DNA of 64,000 nt from an uncultured Pseudomonadota bacterium (GTDB lineage Bacteria > Pseudomonadota > Alphaproteobacteria > RF32 > CAG-239). Positions 22,717 to 31,698 of the stretch are shown in pieces. Position 1 is the first letter of the stretch, and each line of letters begins with the position of its first letter. A model generated the notes under the pieces. That model saw only the letters and a list, made by a program, of their open reading frames with translations, was not told the DNA's origin and did not search any database. Position numbers and translations under genes: made by a program. Where the stretch lies: contig CASFJK010000004.1 of the NCBI GenBank assembly GCA_949295025.1, positions 1 through 64,000 of the forward strand, written 5' to 3'.

Positions 22717-25035
22717 TTGGATAAGATACAAAATAAAACATCAAAAATATCACTAAAGGCAGCTTCTAGAAAGCTTTTGGTGATATTTTTTGTTGTTTTG
22801 GGATTTTTTGTATTGGCGGCTTTTTTAATTGCATTATTACGTTTATCGCAAAAAGGATTTAGTTTACAAGTTTTTCATGAAGCTTTGGCTTTTGCTCATA
22901 AGATGCTTCTTAATCCATTGTATCTTTTTGAAGTTTATGCTCATTGGGGCGAAGGTTTTTTTGTGGCTTGGCAGAAAAATAAATTGTCTGATGCTCAATT
23001 TATTCCCTTGTTATTGCCGGTGCTTTTGATGGGCTTTGCTGTTTGGAAAAGTGTGCCTCTGTATAAAAAACTGAAGGAGCGTATGAGGCCGGTTCAGTTT
23101 TCTCCTATTCAAAAATTGAGTGAGAGAGGATTGATGAATGGCAAGTATACGGTTTTGGGGCTTGCCGATGACATGCTTTTGCAGATGGATAAAAATGAAT
23201 CGTTATTAGCATTGGGCGGGGATAGTGCCGGTAAGACTTCTGCAATTTGTATACCAACTATCTTAAAATCTACAGAGAGTTGTATTGTTGCCGTGAGTTC
23301 TCAAAATGAATTGGCCGAATATACATCGGGTTTTCGTGCAACATTGGGACCGGTTTTCTATTTTAATTGGGGATTGTCTGACGCACCATTGAAGAATGAA
23401 TATTATCCTCGTTGGAATCCTTTATCCGTAAAAGAAATGCCGGCTAAAGGGCCAAACAGGGATAATTATTTGAAAGGATTGTCCAGATATTTTATTTTGC
23501 ACAATGCCAAAACAGAAGTTCTTGATGATGATTATTGGCCGCAATTGGCTGGGCGTGCTTTGTTTGGATTATTGAGCTTTTTTGTTGCCAAAATTGAACG
23601 AGCCGCTGCAAATGATTATTTTTTGGGCGTTTTGCTCGATAGAGATAAACTTAGTGCAGATGATAAGAAATTGTTGTTGAGCTATTATGTTATTATGAAC
23701 AAAGAATATGCTGCTCCGGCAATTGAAAATTTGGAACAAGGAACCCTAAGTAAAGATGATTATTTGCCGATTGGAAGCTGGGAAGGGGTGCCTCAATCTT
23801 GGCAAGGAAAAGAGCTGTGTTTTTCAATGTTTGCAGATTGGTTACTGCAGTGCTTTTTGGTGGTTAAAGCTCAGGAAAAAGATGCTGTAGATACCTGGAA
23901 AACGGTTTTGGAATATTGTTTGCAAGAGGCTGTATTCTTTGGTTATGACGATGCTGTAGTCGAAATTTTGCAGCAATTGTTTTATTTATCAAGAAAACAA
24001 AGAAGTGTTATTTTTCCGATGGTGTTTAATCCGTTGAGTGTGTTTAGAAATGTTTCTGTACGCGAGCGCACCTCCACCAGCGATTTTTGCTTGTCACAAT
24101 TGAGAACTTCATATGATGAAAATGTTCAAACAGTTTATTGTGTTTCTGGTGATAAAAATATTAATTTTATCAATAAATTGTTTGTAGACATGGCTCTTCA
24201 TTATATTGTGACACATTCTCAATCGAAAAAAGAAAGACCATTGCTGTGGTTGTTTGACAATTTAGGACAACAACCTGAATATAAAGCTTTGTCAAAAGCT
24301 TTGGATGAAGCTAAGAAATGTAATATGGCTTTTGTTTTGACTGCGGGTTCTTTAGTTAATTTGCAGTTAAAATATTCTCAGAGTGCGGTAGAAAATATTA
24401 TTAACACAACTCAATATAAAATTTTGTTGTCAGATAGTTTAACATCTGCAACCAGTGAGTTGCAGAAGATGGCTAACGGAGGGGTGGTAAGTCCATCTAT
24501 TCAGACTTTATCAGCGCCAATGATGGTTAAAGATTCCGCATATTACAGAAAAGTTGCCAAACATTTGGTCTCTTTGAAAAAAACACACTTGTATCAAGGT
24601 GATGAAATTTTATTGATACCAAATTTTTATCGTATGCCTTTTAAAATTCGCTCTGCTCATTTTTTGGATTTTGAAAATTTGAAGCAATTGGCTACTCTTG
24701 ATACGGCTTATTTTGTTGATGAAAATTTGCTCCACTTGCGTAATGTTCAAGATATGGAAACACCGGAGTTGTTAGATGTGTTGCAAAAGTCGGGCTGCAA
24801 GATAGACAATGTGGAAGATATTGATATTTATTTAGAAGATAAATATGATGAAGCCGTTGAAACTATTGAACAAGTGGCAGATAAAGAGAGTGTGCTGGTT
24901 GATGATATATCTACACGTTGGCAAAATAATCAAGAAACATCAGAAGATGACAATAAAGACTGGTGGTTGTCTGAAGATGCTTTTGATTTTTCAAATGTGA
25001 AAGAAACCCCAAATCCATTTAAGAAAAAACAATAA
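22717..25035 (+). CDS. VirD4/TraG-like (type IV coupling protein-like) ATPase
   Basis: 772 residues. Two N-terminal membrane helices (about 20-42 and 95-112) precede a P-loop ALGGDSAGKT (Walker A, residues 165-174). FYFNWGLSD...YPRWNPLS matches the 'F-DP...YNPL' block after Walker A in coupling proteins, and LTAGSLVNLQLKYSQSAVENIINTTQ matches their C-terminal ATPase block. The Walker B-like WLFDNLGQQ (near 511-519) has Asn where coupling proteins have catalytic Glu. The tail is acidic. The start is TTG with AGGAGG at 22701-22706. No other type IV secretion gene is present. Length also resembles DotL; not decidable here. Confidence 0.7.
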   Translation: MDKIQNKTSKISLKAASRKLLVIFFVVLGFFVLAAFLIALLRLSQKGFSLQVFHEALAFAHKMLLNPLYLFEVYAHWGEGFFVAWQKNKLSDAQFIPLLLPVLLMGFAVWKSVPLYKKLKERMRPVQFSPIQKLSERGLMNGKYTVLGLADDMLLQMDKNESLLALGGDSAGKTSAICIPTILKSTESCIVAVSSQNELAEYTSGFRATLGPVFYFNWGLSDAPLKNEYYPRWNPLSVKEMPAKGPNRDNYLKGLSRYFILHNAKTEVLDDDYWPQLAGRALFGLLSFFVAKIERAAANDYFLGVLLDRDKLSADDKKLLLSYYVIMNKEYAAPAIENLEQGTLSKDDYLPIGSWEGVPQSWQGKELCFSMFADWLLQCFLVVKAQEKDAVDTWKTVLEYCLQEAVFFGYDDAVVEILQQLFYLSRKQRSVIFPMVFNPLSVFRNVSVRERTSTSDFCLSQLRTSYDENVQTVYCVSGDKNINFINKLFVDMALHYIVTHSQSKKERPLLWLFDNLGQQPEYKALSKALDEAKKCNMAFVLTAGSLVNLQLKYSQSAVENIINTTQYKILLSDSLTSATSELQKMANGGVVSPSIQTLSAPMMVKDSAYYRKVAKHLVSLKKTHLYQGDEILLIPNFYRMPFKIRSAHFLDFENLKQLATLDTAYFVDENLLHLRNVQDMETPELLDVLQKSGCKIDNVEDIDIYLEDKYDEAVETIEQVADKESVLVDDISTRWQNNQETSEDDNKDWWLSEDAFDFSNVKETPNPFKKKQ

Positions 25036-25130
25036 AAGTTCTATTTTTGTTCTTAATTTTTAAAAAGGACTGTTATTTTAAAGCAAATTTTGCTATGGTG
25101 AGCTTATTCTAATAACGAATCGGTAAAAAG

Positions 25131-26471
25131 ATGGAAGAAACTTTATTTTCAACAACAATCAAACGTCCGCTCGCAGATAGGTTGCGCCCGCAATCTCTTG
25201 CAGAAGTGGTGGGGCAGGACCATTTGGTCGGAGAGAATGCTCCTTTGGGGCGTATGATAAAGTCGGGGAAAATTACTTCCTTTATTTTGTGGGGACCTCC
25301 GGGATGCGGTAAAACCACAATTGCTCGTTTGATTGCCGAACATACAAATTTGTATTTTGAACAAATTTCTGCCGTTTTTTCCGGCGTTGCCGATTTGAAA
25401 CGTGTGTTCCAATATGCACAAGAAAGAAGAGCAACACAAGGCAAAGGTACGTTACTTTTTGTGGATGAAATTCATCGTTTTAACAAATCACAACAAGATG
25501 GTTTTTTGCCTTATGTGGAAGATGGTACGGTGATTTTGGTCGGCGCTACGACCGAAAACCCGTCTTTTGAACTTAATGCCGCTTTGCTCTCTCGGTGTCA
25601 GGTTTTTGTGTTGAACCGCTTGACTTCAGATGACTTTGAAGTGCTGTTAACCCGAGCTGAAAAAGAAATGGGTAAAAAACTGCCGATAGATGAAGAAGCT
25701 CGTCAGTTTATGAAAGATACGGCAGATGGCGATGGTCGATATATTCTTAATTTAGCCGAATCGGTCTGGTCATACGCTAAGCCTGAGGAGATTTTTGATA
25801 AAGAATCAATTATGCGGATTATACGTTCACGAGCACCGATTTATGATAAAGGGCGCGATGGGCACTATAACCTGATTTCTGCCGTGCACAAATCTTTGCG
25901 AGGCTCTGATGTTGATGCCGGTTTGTATTGGGTGGCACGTATGCTTGAAGCAGGCGAGGATCCGAAATATATTTTTCGTCGTTTGACGCGTTTTGCCGTT
26001 GAGGATGTTTCTTTGGCAGATCCCAATGCCGTAACGCAAGCAATTTCTTGCTGGCAGACCTATGAGCGTTTGGGATCACCGGAAGGAGATTTGGCTCTTT
26101 ATCAACTTACGGCATATTTGGCAACGGCGCCAAAATCAGCTTCGTTGTATAAGTCAACCTACGCGGCTCGTGATTTGGCAAGAAGAACAGGTTCTCTCAT
26201 GCCTCCGAAAAATATTTTGAATGCTCCGACCAAACTTATGCGCGATTTGGGCTACCATGAAGGCTATGAATATGATCCTGATTGTGAAGATGGTTTTTCT
26301 GGTGCCAATTATTTTCCTGACGGTGTGCGCCATACCAAGCTTTATTTTCCGGTCGATCGCGGCTTTGAAAGAGAAATTAAAAAAAGAGTGGAATATTTTG
26401 AACGTTTGCGTGCTGAAAAACAGCGTGCTAAAGCGCAACAACAAAATCAAAATAAGGATAGTGAAAAATGA
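25131..26471 (+). CDS. rarA: Replication-associated recombination protein A
   Basis: 446 residues. RarA (MgsA) is a clamp-loader-like AAA+ ATPase acting at stalled replication forks. Visible: PLADRLRPQSLAEVVGQDHL, Walker A GPPGCGKTT (near residue 55), Walker B LLFVDEIHRFNKSQQD, sensor-1 GATTENPSFE, and the C-terminal tetramerisation region with MRDLGYHEGYEYDPD. The start is the ATG at 25131. The stop overlaps the crcB start (ATGA), so the two are coupled. Confidence 0.96.
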   Translation: MEETLFSTTIKRPLADRLRPQSLAEVVGQDHLVGENAPLGRMIKSGKITSFILWGPPGCGKTTIARLIAEHTNLYFEQISAVFSGVADLKRVFQYAQERRATQGKGTLLFVDEIHRFNKSQQDGFLPYVEDGTVILVGATTENPSFELNAALLSRCQVFVLNRLTSDDFEVLLTRAEKEMGKKLPIDEEARQFMKDTADGDGRYILNLAESVWSYAKPEEIFDKESIMRIIRSRAPIYDKGRDGHYNLISAVHKSLRGSDVDAGLYWVARMLEAGEDPKYIFRRLTRFAVEDVSLADPNAVTQAISCWQTYERLGSPEGDLALYQLTAYLATAPKSASLYKSTYAARDLARRTGSLMPPKNILNAPTKLMRDLGYHEGYEYDPDCEDGFSGANYFPDGVRHTKLYFPVDRGFEREIKKRVEYFERLRAEKQRAKAQQQNQNKDSEK

Positions 26472-26827
26472 CAACTTTTTTGAGTGTGTTTTTAGGGGGC
26501 GGATTGGGTTCTATTCTCCGCCATTTGGTTTGTTCTAAAATAGGCAATCATTGGGCGGTGATGAGTGTGAACCTCTTGGGTGCCATGATGATTGGTATTG
26601 CTTTTGAATATTTTGCCAACAAAGCAGGGTTGCGGCCGGAAGTGAGAGCTTTTGTAATTACCGGCATGCTTGGCGGTTTTACCACTTTCTCAACCTATAT
26701 GCTTGATTTTGGCAACTTGATGGCCAACGCTAAAATGATGGAGGGATTTTTGTATCTTTTGGGTTCTCTCATCTTGGGAATCGGATTTTTGTTTATTGGT
26801 ATTAAAATCGGCAAGCTTTGTTTTTAG
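26468..26827 (+). CDS. crcB: Fluoride channel CrcB/Fluc
   Basis: 119 residues with four hydrophobic helices, the usual size of a Fluc subunit; dimers form a dual-topology F- export channel. Family motifs seen: GGGLGSILRH near the N terminus, VNLLGAMMIG (conserved Asn) and GGFTTFSTYMLD (central Na+/Phe-box region). It overlaps rarA by four bases. No fluoride riboswitch is visible, as expected for a gene inside an operon. Confidence 0.94.
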   Translation: MTTFLSVFLGGGLGSILRHLVCSKIGNHWAVMSVNLLGAMMIGIAFEYFANKAGLRPEVRAFVITGMLGGFTTFSTYMLDFGNLMANAKMMEGFLYLLGSLILGIGFLFIGIKIGKLCF

Positions 26828-26896
26828 GTTGATTTTTTTATTATCCATGATAATTTGCTCCTAAATAAAAATTATTAATCTTAAAAATTTGTGTTT

Positions 26897-27103
26897 ATGA
26901 GCGATTTGAAATATTTTGCACAAAGACTTGTTAGTTTGGAAACAAAAGAAGTTGAAGAATTGGCAAAACTATTAAAGGAAGAATTTGGAATTGAACCTGC
27001 AGGACAGAAGGTTGAAATCCAAGAAAATGACAAAGCTCCGATTTCTCGTCAAGAACGTCGTAAACTTGCACGAGAGGCTCAAAAAAAACAGAAACGCGAA
27101 TAA
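26897..27103 (+). CDS. Small protein resembling the L7/L12 N-terminal domain
   Basis: 68 residues. The first ~36 residues ([20 protein letters not shown], then [14 protein letters not shown]) resemble the helical dimerisation/L10-binding domain of ribosomal L7/L12 (pattern 'L..LT..E..EL.KLLEE.WG'). There is no C-terminal factor-binding domain; instead a short linker and a strongly basic tail ([18 protein letters not shown]) follow. It is therefore not rplL itself. A ribosome-stalk mimic or unrelated helical protein are both possible. The start at 26897 (ATG) has no Shine-Dalgarno sequence. The terminator stem overlaps its stop codon. Confidence 0.6.
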   Translation: MSDLKYFAQRLVSLETKEVEELAKLLKEEFGIEPAGQKVEIQENDKAPISRQERRKLAREAQKKQKRE

Positions 27104-27120
27104 AAATTCGCGTTTTTTTT
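27092..27120 (+). terminator. Terminator overlapping the end of the L7/L12-like gene
   Basis: AAACGCGAA-TAAAAA-TTCGCGTTT followed by T-run. The left arm is the end of the coding sequence and the stop codon lies in the loop. Confidence 0.85.
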
Positions 27121-27190
27121 GTTTTAAATTCGCTTGTTTTTTTATCTCCCTTCCGTTACACTTTGAAAAGTTTTTAAGAAAGGGAATCTG

Positions 27191-28126
27191 ATGTCCGGTG
27201 TAGAAATTAAAAAAGTTAAAGATGTTGATGACGGAATGCGTTTGAATCGTTGGTTTTTAAAATATTATCCTGGGCTTTCTCTCGGGCGTTTCCAAAAGCT
27301 CCTTCGTACCAAACAAATTAAAGTTGATGGTAAAAAAGCTGAAGCTTCACTTAAACTTGTCGCCGGACAAGAAATCAGAGTGCCGCCTTTGGATAATGAA
27401 GCCAATGCTATGCCGGAGCACAAAGGTATATCTGCTAAAGATGCCGCTTATATTCAATCCATGGTTATTTATAAAGATGACAATATCATTGCTTTGAACA
27501 AACCTTCGGGTTTGGCGGTGCAGGGCGGAACCAACACCACACGTCATGTGGATGGTATGCTTGAAGCATTGAGTTTTGGCGCGGAAGAAAAGCCTAAATT
27601 GGTGCATCGTATTGATAAAGATACCAGCGGAATTTTGATTTTGGCACGTAATCGAAAAACGGCAGACATGCTGACAAAAGCTTTTCGCGAGCATAATTTG
27701 CAAAAGACTTATTTAGCTTTGGTTACCGGTTGCCCAAAACAACAAAATGGCGAGATAAAAGCCGCTTTGGAAAAAGTGGGTGAAAAATCAATCATATCTA
27801 AGGATGGAAAACCTGCTTTGACAGAGTTTGAAGTTTTAGATAATGCCGGCGCTAAGTTTGCTTTGGTGGCTGCAGCACCATTGACGGGACGTACACACCA
27901 AATTCGTGCTCATATGGAATATATTGGTTGTCCGATTGTTGGTGATGACAAATATTTTGGGCAGACAAGGCAAAAATTTGCCAATATAAGTGATAAATTA
28001 CACCTTCATGCCTACAAAATTGATTTATCCGATTTATATCAAAAGAAGATGATTATCACAGCTCAGTTGCCGGAATATTTTAAGGCAGATTTAGAAGCTA
28101 TCGGTTTAAGTTTTAGGGAGTTTTAA
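27191..28126 (+). CDS. rluC: RluA/RluC-family 23S rRNA pseudouridine synthase
   Basis: 311 residues. An N-terminal S4 RNA-binding domain (GMRLNRWFLKYYPGLSLGRF, residues 16-35) is followed by the RluA catalytic domain with HRIDKDTSGILIL (catalytic Asp near residue 143) and LTGRTHQIRAHM. RluC modifies U955, U2504 and U2580 of 23S rRNA in E. coli; RluC rather than RluD is favoured by the S4 domain and overall look, but the exact site is not certain. AAAGGGA is the ribosome binding site. The asmA-like gene starts one base after the stop. Confidence 0.88.
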   Translation: MSGVEIKKVKDVDDGMRLNRWFLKYYPGLSLGRFQKLLRTKQIKVDGKKAEASLKLVAGQEIRVPPLDNEANAMPEHKGISAKDAAYIQSMVIYKDDNIIALNKPSGLAVQGGTNTTRHVDGMLEALSFGAEEKPKLVHRIDKDTSGILILARNRKTADMLTKAFREHNLQKTYLALVTGCPKQQNGEIKAALEKVGEKSIISKDGKPALTEFEVLDNAGAKFALVAAAPLTGRTHQIRAHMEYIGCPIVGDDKYFGQTRQKFANISDKLHLHAYKIDLSDLYQKKMIITAQLPEYFKADLEAIGLSFREF

Positions 28127-28127
28127 G

Positions 28128-30272
28128 ATGAAAAAGTTGTTTAAAATTCTTTTCAGCACAATCTTTATTTTGTTTGCCGTTTTGGTTGTCGGTGTGTTTG
28201 TGTTTATCAAAACTTTTGATTTGAACAGTTATAAATCTTACGCCGAAAAAATGGTGCAAGAGCAGCTTGGACGTAAACTCTCTTTGAACGGAGACGCTTA
28301 TTTAGGCCTTTCACTTGTCCCGACCATTATTTTGGAAGATGTGGAGTTTGCTAATCCATCTTGGGCAAAAAATCCGCAAATGGTTAAGGTCAAAAAACTT
28401 GATTTGAAATTTGCTGTTTTACCATTACTCAATAAGCAAATTGTGATTGATAAGGTGATTTTGGAAGAACCTCAAATCAATTTAGAAGTGGCAAAAAACG
28501 GCGATGCCAGTTGGGATTTTCCGGCATTGAATGCCCCGCAACCACAACCGGTACAAAAAGCAGAAAGAGGTTGGTTGATTTCAGTTGCCAATGCTACGGA
28601 AACAGTGGCTCCGACAGAAGCATCTACTCCTGATGCCATGTTAACCAGCATTGTGGCAAAAATGGTACAGATTGAAAACGGAACACTTGTTTATGATGAT
28701 GCGCAAAGCGGAAGCAAAACCGAAGTGGTTATCAATCATCTTGATTTATCGATTCCGACACCGGATGATTTGATTACGCTTAATGTAGATGCTCTATATA
28801 ACGGAGAGCAGATTATTGCCAATGGTACAATCGGTTCAATTACTGAGGCTTTAGCAGATAAGGTTTATCCGATTAATTTGCAGGTTAAAGCTTATGGAAT
28901 GGCTGCCAAAGCCAATGGTAATTTGAACAATATGCTTTCAAACTTGACCTATAACCTCAATTTACAGCTGGTTAACCCGCAAGGAAATTTTGGAGCACCG
29001 GAAATTATTTTTGATGGCGTGGTTAATGGCGGTTTGGATAATGTGAAAACCAAAATCAGTCAGCTTTCGGTTGCCGGAAATGTGATGAGTGGTGAGGTGG
29101 ATGCCGATATTTCACAAAAAGTACCATTTGTACGCGCTAATTTGCAAAGCGACCTGATTGATGTGCAGAAGTTTATGCCTCAGCAACAAGCCTTTGTTTT
29201 GCCAAGTTTGAATTTGATTTCTTCGGCAAATGCTGCAAATTATATTCCGGCAGAGCCTATTCCATATGATGTCTTGAAAACGGTTAATGCCGTGTTTGAT
29301 TTATCTGTTGGAAACTTGATTGTTGATAGTGCGTTTTCAATGCAAAATGTGATTGTTAAAGGCTCTTTGAAAAATGGTGTGTTGGTAATTAATCCGCTTA
29401 ATTTGACCTTTGGCGGGGGGCAGATTATGTCTGAACTTAATGTTGATGCCAATGCCAAAAGTTTGAGCCTGAAAACAAACAGTAAAAATTTGAAATTGCA
29501 AAATTTGCATAAAGAATTTCAGGTTATTAATAGTACTGACTTTGGTATAAAAAGTGGTGGTGATACAACAGTTTATTTTGATTTAAAAAGTTCCGGCAAT
29601 ACCTACCGTCAAGTGTTTGAAAACTTAAAAGGTCAGACGGCTATTGTGTTGAACAAATCAGTTATCCAGACCGGTAATTTGAGCTTCTTTACCGGAAGTT
29701 TCTTAACTCAAGTTCTTGATGCTTTGCACCTCAAACAAAAGACTATGGATATGGATGTGCGTTGTGCCGTTGTTCGTGCCGATTTTGCTAACGGTCGCGC
29801 AACTTTCCCGCAAGGTATAGCAATGAATGCGGCGCAAATGAGTTTGGTAAGCGATGGTTATATTAATCTTGTTAACGATAAGATTAGTTTTACTTTGCAA
29901 CCTTTCTCAGGAAAAGTTGTTGATACCAATATTGCGCAAGCCTTATCATCATTCTTACGTATCAGCGGAACAGTAGAGAATCCGACCATTCGTTTGGATG
30001 ATAAGGAAGCTTTGCGTGCGGTTATCGGTGTGGTGGCAACCGGTGGAACGGCTTATTTGGGAGAGAAATTGATTATTAATCCGGATGGTTCTCCATGTTA
30101 TACCGCTTTGCAAGGTACTCCGTTTGCAACCATGTTTCCCAAACCGACCGGTGCGGCTGCAACAACACGTGATGTCTATAAAGACACGGAAAAAGAAATT
30201 AAAAAAGGCGTAAAAGATTTAAAAAATACAGCCAAAGATATGTGGAATATGTTTAAAAACGGAGGATTTTAA
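28128..30272 (+). CDS. AsmA family protein
   Basis: 714 residues. An N-terminal membrane anchor (about residues 5-28) is followed by the AsmA signature FDLNSYKSYAEKMVQEQLGR, GDAYLGLSLVPTIILEDVEF and DKVILEEPQINLEVAKNG. The large periplasmic region reads as repeated beta strands, as in the bridge-like lipid-transfer group to which AsmA/YhdP/TamB belong. The C-terminal AsmA domain (about 480-640) contains LKSSGNTYRQVFENLKG. It probably works in outer-membrane lipid homeostasis. Cotranscribed with rluC and the ATP12 gene. Confidence 0.92.
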   Translation: MKKLFKILFSTIFILFAVLVVGVFVFIKTFDLNSYKSYAEKMVQEQLGRKLSLNGDAYLGLSLVPTIILEDVEFANPSWAKNPQMVKVKKLDLKFAVLPLLNKQIVIDKVILEEPQINLEVAKNGDASWDFPALNAPQPQPVQKAERGWLISVANATETVAPTEASTPDAMLTSIVAKMVQIENGTLVYDDAQSGSKTEVVINHLDLSIPTPDDLITLNVDALYNGEQIIANGTIGSITEALADKVYPINLQVKAYGMAAKANGNLNNMLSNLTYNLNLQLVNPQGNFGAPEIIFDGVVNGGLDNVKTKISQLSVAGNVMSGEVDADISQKVPFVRANLQSDLIDVQKFMPQQQAFVLPSLNLISSANAANYIPAEPIPYDVLKTVNAVFDLSVGNLIVDSAFSMQNVIVKGSLKNGVLVINPLNLTFGGGQIMSELNVDANAKSLSLKTNSKNLKLQNLHKEFQVINSTDFGIKSGGDTTVYFDLKSSGNTYRQVFENLKGQTAIVLNKSVIQTGNLSFFTGSFLTQVLDALHLKQKTMDMDVRCAVVRADFANGRATFPQGIAMNAAQMSLVSDGYINLVNDKISFTLQPFSGKVVDTNIAQALSSFLRISGTVENPTIRLDDKEALRAVIGVVATGGTAYLGEKLIINPDGSPCYTALQGTPFATMFPKPTGAAATTRDVYKDTEKEIKKGVKDLKNTAKDMWNMFKNGGF

Positions 30273-30274
30273 TT

Positions 30275-30784
30275 ATGGTTGGAGAAGAACTTAAAGCCGC
30301 CTTAAAAGATGCCTCACTCAACAAGCAAGAAATTATTGATAAAATGTGTGAGTTTGCGCAAACGGATGTTTTGTTGTTTTGGAATGATAATCCTGAATTG
30401 GTAGAGCGCCAAAACAAGTTTTGGTTTCCGGTTTTGCGCTGGATAGGGCAAGAACTCAATATTCAGCTCAAGACCTCTACATCCATTGATGTTCCTGATC
30501 AAGAAGAAAAATTTGGTGTGGCACTCAAACGGTATTTAGAAAAGTTTTCTGATAAAGAATTGATTGCTTTTTATAAAGCGGCTTTGGATATGCGTTCGGT
30601 AATGCTCGCTGCTGCTTTGGTTAAAGGTAAAATAGATGCCGAGCAGGCTTTTCAGGCTGCGTATTTAGAAGAACTTTGGCAAGCTGAAAAATGGGGCAAG
30701 GTCGAAGATGCCGAAAAAAGCCGAGAAAGAGCTAAGGCTGATTTGATTGAAATTGAAAAGTTTTTGAAAACAGATGCCGCATGA
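30275..30784 (+). CDS. ATP12 family F1-ATPase assembly chaperone (short form)
   Basis: 169 residues. ATP12 proteins bind the F1 alpha subunit during ATP synthase assembly and are known from mitochondria and Alphaproteobacteria. Family-like blocks: CEFAQTDVLLFWNDNPELVERQ (about residues 24-45), FWFPVLRWIGQEL, AALVKGKIDAEQAFQAAYLEELWQAEKWG. Typical alphaproteobacterial members are longer (roughly 230-260); the N-terminal beta domain seems to be missing here. GGAGG precedes the ATG. It overlaps the acylphosphatase start by four bases. Confidence 0.82.
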   Translation: MVGEELKAALKDASLNKQEIIDKMCEFAQTDVLLFWNDNPELVERQNKFWFPVLRWIGQELNIQLKTSTSIDVPDQEEKFGVALKRYLEKFSDKELIAFYKAALDMRSVMLAAALVKGKIDAEQAFQAAYLEELWQAEKWGKVEDAEKSRERAKADLIEIEKFLKTDAA

Positions 30785-31071
30785 TTAAAGAAGTCCTTAT
30801 CAAAATTAAAGGCCGTGTACAAGGTGTGGGGTTTCGCTATTGGGCAATTAATACTGCTAAAGCAATCGGTGGAATATCCGGCTGGGTGCATAACGAAGCA
30901 GATGGTTCGGTCGAGATTTCCATGCGCGGCGAAGAAGAAAAAATTGATGCCATGATTATTGCTTGCCAAAAGGGTTCTCCTTTTTCTCGCGTAGATAAGG
31001 TGGAGTTTGTGGTCGGGAGAATCAGCAGTTTTTTGCCACCGATAGAAGATGGTGTTTTCAAACGCGTATAA
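30781..31071 (+). CDS. acyP: Acylphosphatase
   Basis: 96 residues, the normal size. It hydrolyses carboxyl-phosphates such as acetyl phosphate or 1,3-bisphosphoglycerate in vitro. The signature KGRVQGVGFRYW (catalytic Arg23 equivalent) and GWVHNEADGSVEI (catalytic Asn) are intact. It overlaps the ATP12 gene (ATGA), so it is translationally coupled. Acetyl phosphate is also the intermediate of the pta-ackA pair at 53.6-55.8 kb; a link is only suggestive. Confidence 0.95.
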   Translation: MIKEVLIKIKGRVQGVGFRYWAINTAKAIGGISGWVHNEADGSVEISMRGEEEKIDAMIIACQKGSPFSRVDKVEFVVGRISSFLPPIEDGVFKRV

Positions 31072-31110
31072 AAAAAGAGGTGCGGATTTTGTTTTCCGTA
31101 CCTCTTTTTC
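31072..31110. terminator. Bidirectional terminator between acyP and the convergent gene
   Basis: AAAGAGGTGCGGA and TCCGTACCTCTTT form a 13-base stem (one G-T pair) flanked by A-run and T-run. Confidence 0.9.
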
Positions 31111-31131
31111 TTTTAGGTTAGGCTTACTGCA

Positions 31132-31692
31132 TTACATCAAAGCAATTAAGTCTAATCTTTTTTCATAGAAAAGCTTTTGGAAGCTATCTATACTCATGAT
31201 GGCGGACTTGTTGAAAATGATAACTTTCATTAAGTCAGCAATTTCTTCAGCATGATCCATCATGACATCATGCTCTAAATTTCGTTCTAACCAGTTGACT
31301 ACACGTTTATAAATCTTCTGGCTTGTGAGCTTGGTTATTTTTTTACCCGAACGAATATTTAATTCGTGTTGGTAAAAAAATTTCAAAGCTTTGTTTGCAT
31401 CATACTTCTTGATAGCGTATTGGAGGTAGGCGAATGCTGTGTTATCCAGCTGTTCTTGTATCTCCTTATTTTGAGTTAGTGCCAAAATGCCGGTTGTTAA
31501 AGCCTTTGGTTTTAGTTCCGGAGCTAAAATATATTGGCATAAAAACTCGTTTTCAAGAAGAGTAAACCATACTTCTGCGGTTGCTTCATCTTCATTTTCA
31601 GCGAAGATTTTTTTTACACCGGCAGGGATGGATACAGATGTTAGCATCATTTGAGCAATTTTGCGAATGATTGGATATTCCTGTGTTTTCAT
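31132..31692 (-). CDS. Hypothetical protein, 186 residues, helical
   Basis: No family recognised. The sequence reads as almost entirely helical (YPIIRKIAQMMLTSVSIP, EVWFTLLENEFLCQYIL, YAIKKYDANKALKFFYQH, VVNWLERNLEHDVMMDHAEE) with no signal peptide, membrane helix or cysteine motif. The start has no Shine-Dalgarno sequence. It lies six bases downstream of the gene at 31699-32280 on the same strand, so the two form a pair. Confidence 0.6.
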   Translation of the reverse strand: MKTQEYPIIRKIAQMMLTSVSIPAGVKKIFAENEDEATAEVWFTLLENEFLCQYILAPELKPKALTTGILALTQNKEIQEQLDNTAFAYLQYAIKKYDANKALKFFYQHELNIRSGKKITKLTSQKIYKRVVNWLERNLEHDVMMDHAEEIADLMKVIIFNKSAIMSIDSFQKLFYEKRLDLIALM

Positions 31693-31698
31693 GGTTAT

